Of a stretch of 64,000 bases of DNA, positions 60,183 through 64,000 are shown piece by piece. Position 1 is the stretch's first letter. The number at the start of each line of letters is the position of its first letter. Position numbers and translations under genes: made by a program. Source of the DNA: AC-32 sp963766375 (GTDB lineage Bacteria > Actinomycetota > Thermoleophilia > Gaiellales > Gaiellaceae). The stretch covers positions 1 through 64,000 of the forward strand of contig CAVXZG010000002.1 of assembly GCA_963766375.1 (NCBI GenBank). Direction: 5' to 3'. A model generated the notes under the pieces. The model worked only from the letters and a program-made list of their open reading frames with translations, did not search any database and was not told where the DNA came from.

Positions 60183-61154
60183 GTGTTCCGATACCTGGTC
60201 AGGCGGATCCTCTGGGCGATAGTCCTGTTCTTTGCGGTCACGATCGTCACCTACATCATTTTCTTCGTCATCCCGGCTGACCCCGCCCGCGCGTTCGCGG
60301 GAAAGAACCCCACCGAGGAACAGATCGTGCGCGCGCGCCACTACCTGGGGATCGACAAGCCGGTCCCCGTGCAGTACGTGAAGTTCCTCTGGCGCCTGAC
60401 GTATCACCATTCGCTCGGGCGCTCCTTCGCGAACCGCGAGCCCGTGAACAACGTCGTCTTCACCGCGGCACCCGTGACTGCCTCTCTCGTGATCGGCGGC
60501 GCGGTCCTCTGGATGCTGATTGCCCTCCCCCTCGGGATCCTGTCTGCCCTGAGGCCGCGCTCGCTGTTAGACCGAACGTCGATGACCTTCGTGCTGATCG
60601 GGGTCTCCGCGCATCCCATCTGGATCGGGCTCATCTTCAGCTACTTCCTCGGCTTCAGGTTCCACCTCACGCCGATCGCCGGTTACTGCGACTTCATCAA
60701 CCCCTCGATCGGCGCCGAGTGCGGCGGGCCGACGCAATGGGCCTACCACATGATTCTGCCCTGGATGACCTTCGCCACGCTGTACGCGGCGCTGTACGTG
60801 CGGATGATCCGAGCCAACGTGATGGAGGCGATGCACGAGGACTACGTGCGCACTGCGCGCGCCAAGGGCTCCACCGAGTCTCGTGTGATGCGGGTCCACG
60901 TCCTCCGCAACGCCCTCCTGCCCATCGTGACGATCCTCGGAATGGACATCGGCACCGCACTCGGCGGGGCGATCTTCACCGAGTCGATCTACGGGCTCCC
61001 GGGTCTGGGCAGGGTCTCGCTCCAGGCCCTGAACAACCTCGACCTGCCCACCGTGATGGGCGTGGTGGTGTTCGCGACCACGATGATCATCCTGTTCAAC
61101 CTGGTCGTTGACGTCCTCTATGCCTGGATCGACCCGAGGATTCGCCTCGCGTAA
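60183..61154 (+). CDS. ABC transporter permease, DppB/OppB type
   Basis: A 323-residue protein starting with GTG. It has RYLVRRILWAIVLFFAVTIVTYIIFFVIPADPARAFAGKN at the N-terminus, then LGRSFANREPVNNV, six membrane helices and the EAA-loop ARAKGSTESRVMRVHVLRNAL, ending in PGLGRVSLQALNNLDLP. This is the first permease of peptide/nickel uptake systems (DppB). The second permease (DppC), ATPases and binding protein are missing nearby, so it either works with products of other loci or stands alone. Confidence 0.87.
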   Translation: MFRYLVRRILWAIVLFFAVTIVTYIIFFVIPADPARAFAGKNPTEEQIVRARHYLGIDKPVPVQYVKFLWRLTYHHSLGRSFANREPVNNVVFTAAPVTASLVIGGAVLWMLIALPLGILSALRPRSLLDRTSMTFVLIGVSAHPIWIGLIFSYFLGFRFHLTPIAGYCDFINPSIGAECGGPTQWAYHMILPWMTFATLYAALYVRMIRANVMEAMHEDYVRTARAKGSTESRVMRVHVLRNALLPIVTILGMDIGTALGGAIFTESIYGLPGLGRVSLQALNNLDLPTVMGVVVFATTMIILFNLVVDVLYAWIDPRIRLA

Positions 61155-61169
61155 GTAACGTTCCGGCCC

Positions 61170-62263
<1,094 letters not shown>

Positions 62264-62267
<4 letters not shown>

Positions 62268-62722
62268 CAGCTGCCACCCTGCACACCAATCACGGCGCGA
62301 TCGCGATCGAGCTCTTCGACGAGGACGCGCCCAAGACCGTCGAGAACTTCCTCAAGCTCGCCCGTGACGGCTTCTACGACGGCGTCGTCTTCCACCGCAT
62401 CATTCCGGACTTCATGATCCAGGGCGGCGACCCGACCGGCACCGGCATGGGCGGCCCCGGCTACACCTTCGAGGACGAGTTCAACGACCACAAGGTCGAG
62501 CGCGGAGCGCTCGCGATGGCCAATGCAGGCCCGAACACCAATGGCAGCCAGTTCTTCATCGTCACGACCGCGGCCGCGCCGTGGCTCGACGGCAAGCACA
62601 CCGTCTTCGGCCGCGTCACCGAGGGCATGGACGCCGTGGACACGATCGAGCAGGTCGACACGGACGCCCAGGACAAGCCCCACGAGCCGGTCGTGATCGA
62701 GCGCGTGGAGCTGCCGGACTAG
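62264..62722 (+). CDS. Peptidyl-prolyl cis-trans isomerase (cyclophilin)
   Basis: A 152-residue cyclophilin: TLHTNHGAIAIELFDEDAPK, TVENFLKLARDGFYDGVVFH, RIIPDFMIQGGDPTGTGMGG (active-site Arg and Phe), ALAMANAGPNTNGSQFFIVT, and DGKHTVFGRVTEGMDAVDTI. There is no signal peptide, so it is cytosolic. It speeds up proline isomerisation in protein folding. It overlaps the epimerase by four bases and the convergent MMPL gene by four. Confidence 0.93.
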
Positions 62723-64000
62723 CTCGATCCGCAGGCGAGGCCGTTGTAGCTCGCCTGGAACTGGGTCTTCGTCGACTTGAGCGCCGGCTCGACCTGCGCG
62801 AGCGTCTGCTGCGGGCGCCGAGCAGCTTCATCGTCGCCGGTGGGAGACGCCGCGGACGATCACCGCGGCGATCAGGACGCGAGCGAGGCCGAAGCCCATC
62901 TGCTTGAGGTCGAGCGTCGCGGAGCGTCGCGAAGATCGCGAAGACGACCACCATCACGAACGCCGCGCTGGTGACCGTTCCGGCCGTCGTGACGATGCCG
63001 CGCTCGACCGCCTCGTTGGTCGGCATGCCGCGGTCGACGAGCTCCTTGATCCGGCTGACGATGAAGACGTGGTAGTCCATCGAGAGCCCGAAGAGGAGCA
63101 CGAAGAGGAACAGCGGTAGCCACGAGGGCGATCGCCCCGTTGGACTTGAAGTTGAGGATGCCCTCGGCCCAGGAGTGCTGGAAGACGAGCACGAGGATCC
63201 CGTAGGCCGCCCGACCGAGAGCAGGTTGAGCACGATCGCCTTGATCGGGATCACACGAGCGGAAGGTCATCAGCAGCAACAGGAACGCGAGCCCGAGCAC
63301 GAAGAAGAAGACCAGCGGCAGGTGCGTCCGCATCAGGTCGTTGAAGTCGCTGTTGCCTGGCGGTCTCGCCGGTGACGCCGACCTCGACTGCGGGGACGCG
63401 TGCCGAGCGTGGCCGGGATGATGTCGTTGCGGAGCGTCGGCCAGCGCCCGTACGCCGTGCGCTCGGCTGTCGTTGGACTGATCGGCATCGAGACGGCGCA
63501 ACGGTGGTGGACTGGGTTTCGTCGACGTCCTTTGCGCGCCGCCTGCACCTTGGCATTCGCAGCGCGTCCGAGGTCGCGGACCGCCTGCCCGCACTCGAGG
63601 CGGTCTTCGAGGTCTAGGCTTGTCCACGATCCGTCAGCCGGCGGCGCCCGGGGAACGCCGTCCTGCACGCGGTCGTAGGGCCTTGACGATCGGAGATCGA
63701 CTGCGGCAGGTCGTTGAAGCTCGGGAACTTCGTGCTGCATGTTGAACGCCGGGATGCGTCGAACGCGATGAGCAGGGCCGGCAGAGGCCGTCACCGAGAT
63801 CCGCGGGCGCCTCATCACCGCGCCCGAGGATCGCGCCCCAGAAGCGCGACTCGCGCCGACCGCTTCGCGTCCGGCGCAGGACGGGATCCGGCCTTGTTCG
63901 AAGCTGTTCAGCGAGTTGCAGAGCGCCGGCAGCACGGAGAGCGAGCCGACGATCGCCACCAGAGACGACGATCATCGTGCCGAGGCCGATCGACCTGAAG
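62719..64000 (-). pseudogene. MMPL/RND-family transporter, many frameshifts, cut by window edge
   Basis: Blocks of a C-terminal MMPL half appear in changing frames: VAIVGSLSVLPAL (63,900s), RPRISVTASAG, TLRNDIIPATLG, SDFNDLMRTHLPLVFFFVLG, AYGILVLVFQHSWAEG, PLFLFVLLFGLSMDYHVFIV, SRIKELVDRGMPTNEAVERG, and LPPATMKLLGAR, then a possible end QFQASYNGLACGSS at 62719. The frame changes every 70-150 bases. The intact family has about 720 residues and exports lipids or drugs. The error density is much higher than elsewhere, so poor sequence near a contig end is likely. Confidence 0.72.

Overview
The window is very GC-rich, with dense gene packing, start/stop codon overlaps (ATGA, GTGA, TGATG) and many GTG/TTG starts. 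The gene set suggests an uncultured or little-studied actinomycete, probably of the class Thermoleophilia (Gaiellales/Solirubrobacterales). It includes a primary sigma factor of the short RpoD type, FAD-dependent thymidylate synthase ThyX, an MptA-type GTP cyclohydrolase, a complete hopanoid operon, a Tad pilus locus without an outer-membrane secretin, two superoxide dismutases and PIG-V/ArnT-like glycosyltransferases. The lineage is inferred from gene content; no rRNA or tRNA gene was found to confirm it. About twenty conserved genes are broken by single-base shifts, usually one duplicated base. This looks more like sequencing or assembly error than decay, and it worsens at the right edge, so I annotate these as single genes with a frameshift.

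Layout. 1-8.9 kb: a RES-domain NAD phosphorylase cut by the left edge, a COG4280 membrane protein with a small partner, an ArsR/DUF1801/SRPBCC operon, a DUF899 protein, a RibD-C reductase, LtrA, a pyridoxamine-oxidase-like enzyme, a broken thioesterase, a methyltransferase and a GabT-like aminotransferase. 8.9-13.9 kb: an AraC regulator - VOC - MMPL transporter operon, two divergent RibD-C reductases, and GAF and zinc-ribbon proteins. 14-24.7 kb: a membrane glycosyltransferase, the primary sigma factor, asparaginase II, Fpg, a hydrolase, an FMN hydroxyacid oxidase coupled to a degenerate kinase, MptA, PlsY and a divergent SOD pair. 24.7-35 kb: a secreted protein, an unusual SDR, an ECF sigma/anti-sigma pair, ThyX, DUF72, LD-carboxypeptidase, an aminotransferase, a secreted subtilase with a WSDVS-repeat tail, an epimerase and a lytic transglycosylase, ending in a 168-bp palindrome.

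35-45.7 kb is one long minus-strand block. It holds a CopC-CopD copper module with small membrane proteins, a YjbQ protein, and a hopanoid operon in transcription order hpnC, hpnD, hpnE, shc, hpnH, hpnG, ispH. These genes make squalene, cyclise it, attach the adenosyl group and process it, with ispH supplying isoprenoid precursor. 45.6-49 kb carries two response regulators, DUF192 and a membrane-anchored M15-like peptidase.

49-58.4 kb is a Tad/Flp pilus operon: flp, tadE, tadG, cpaB, cpaE, cpaF, tadB, tadC and a long coiled-coil protein. TadB carries an extracytoplasmic von Willebrand A domain fused in front of its membrane platform domain, and the coiled-coil gene follows tadC closely. This VWA-TadB plus coiled-coil arrangement is the most unusual system here. 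58.4-64 kb: a mannosyltransferase, a CGNR regulator, a lone OppB-type permease, an epimerase, a cyclophilin and the C-terminal part of a second MMPL transporter with many frameshifts, cut by the right edge.
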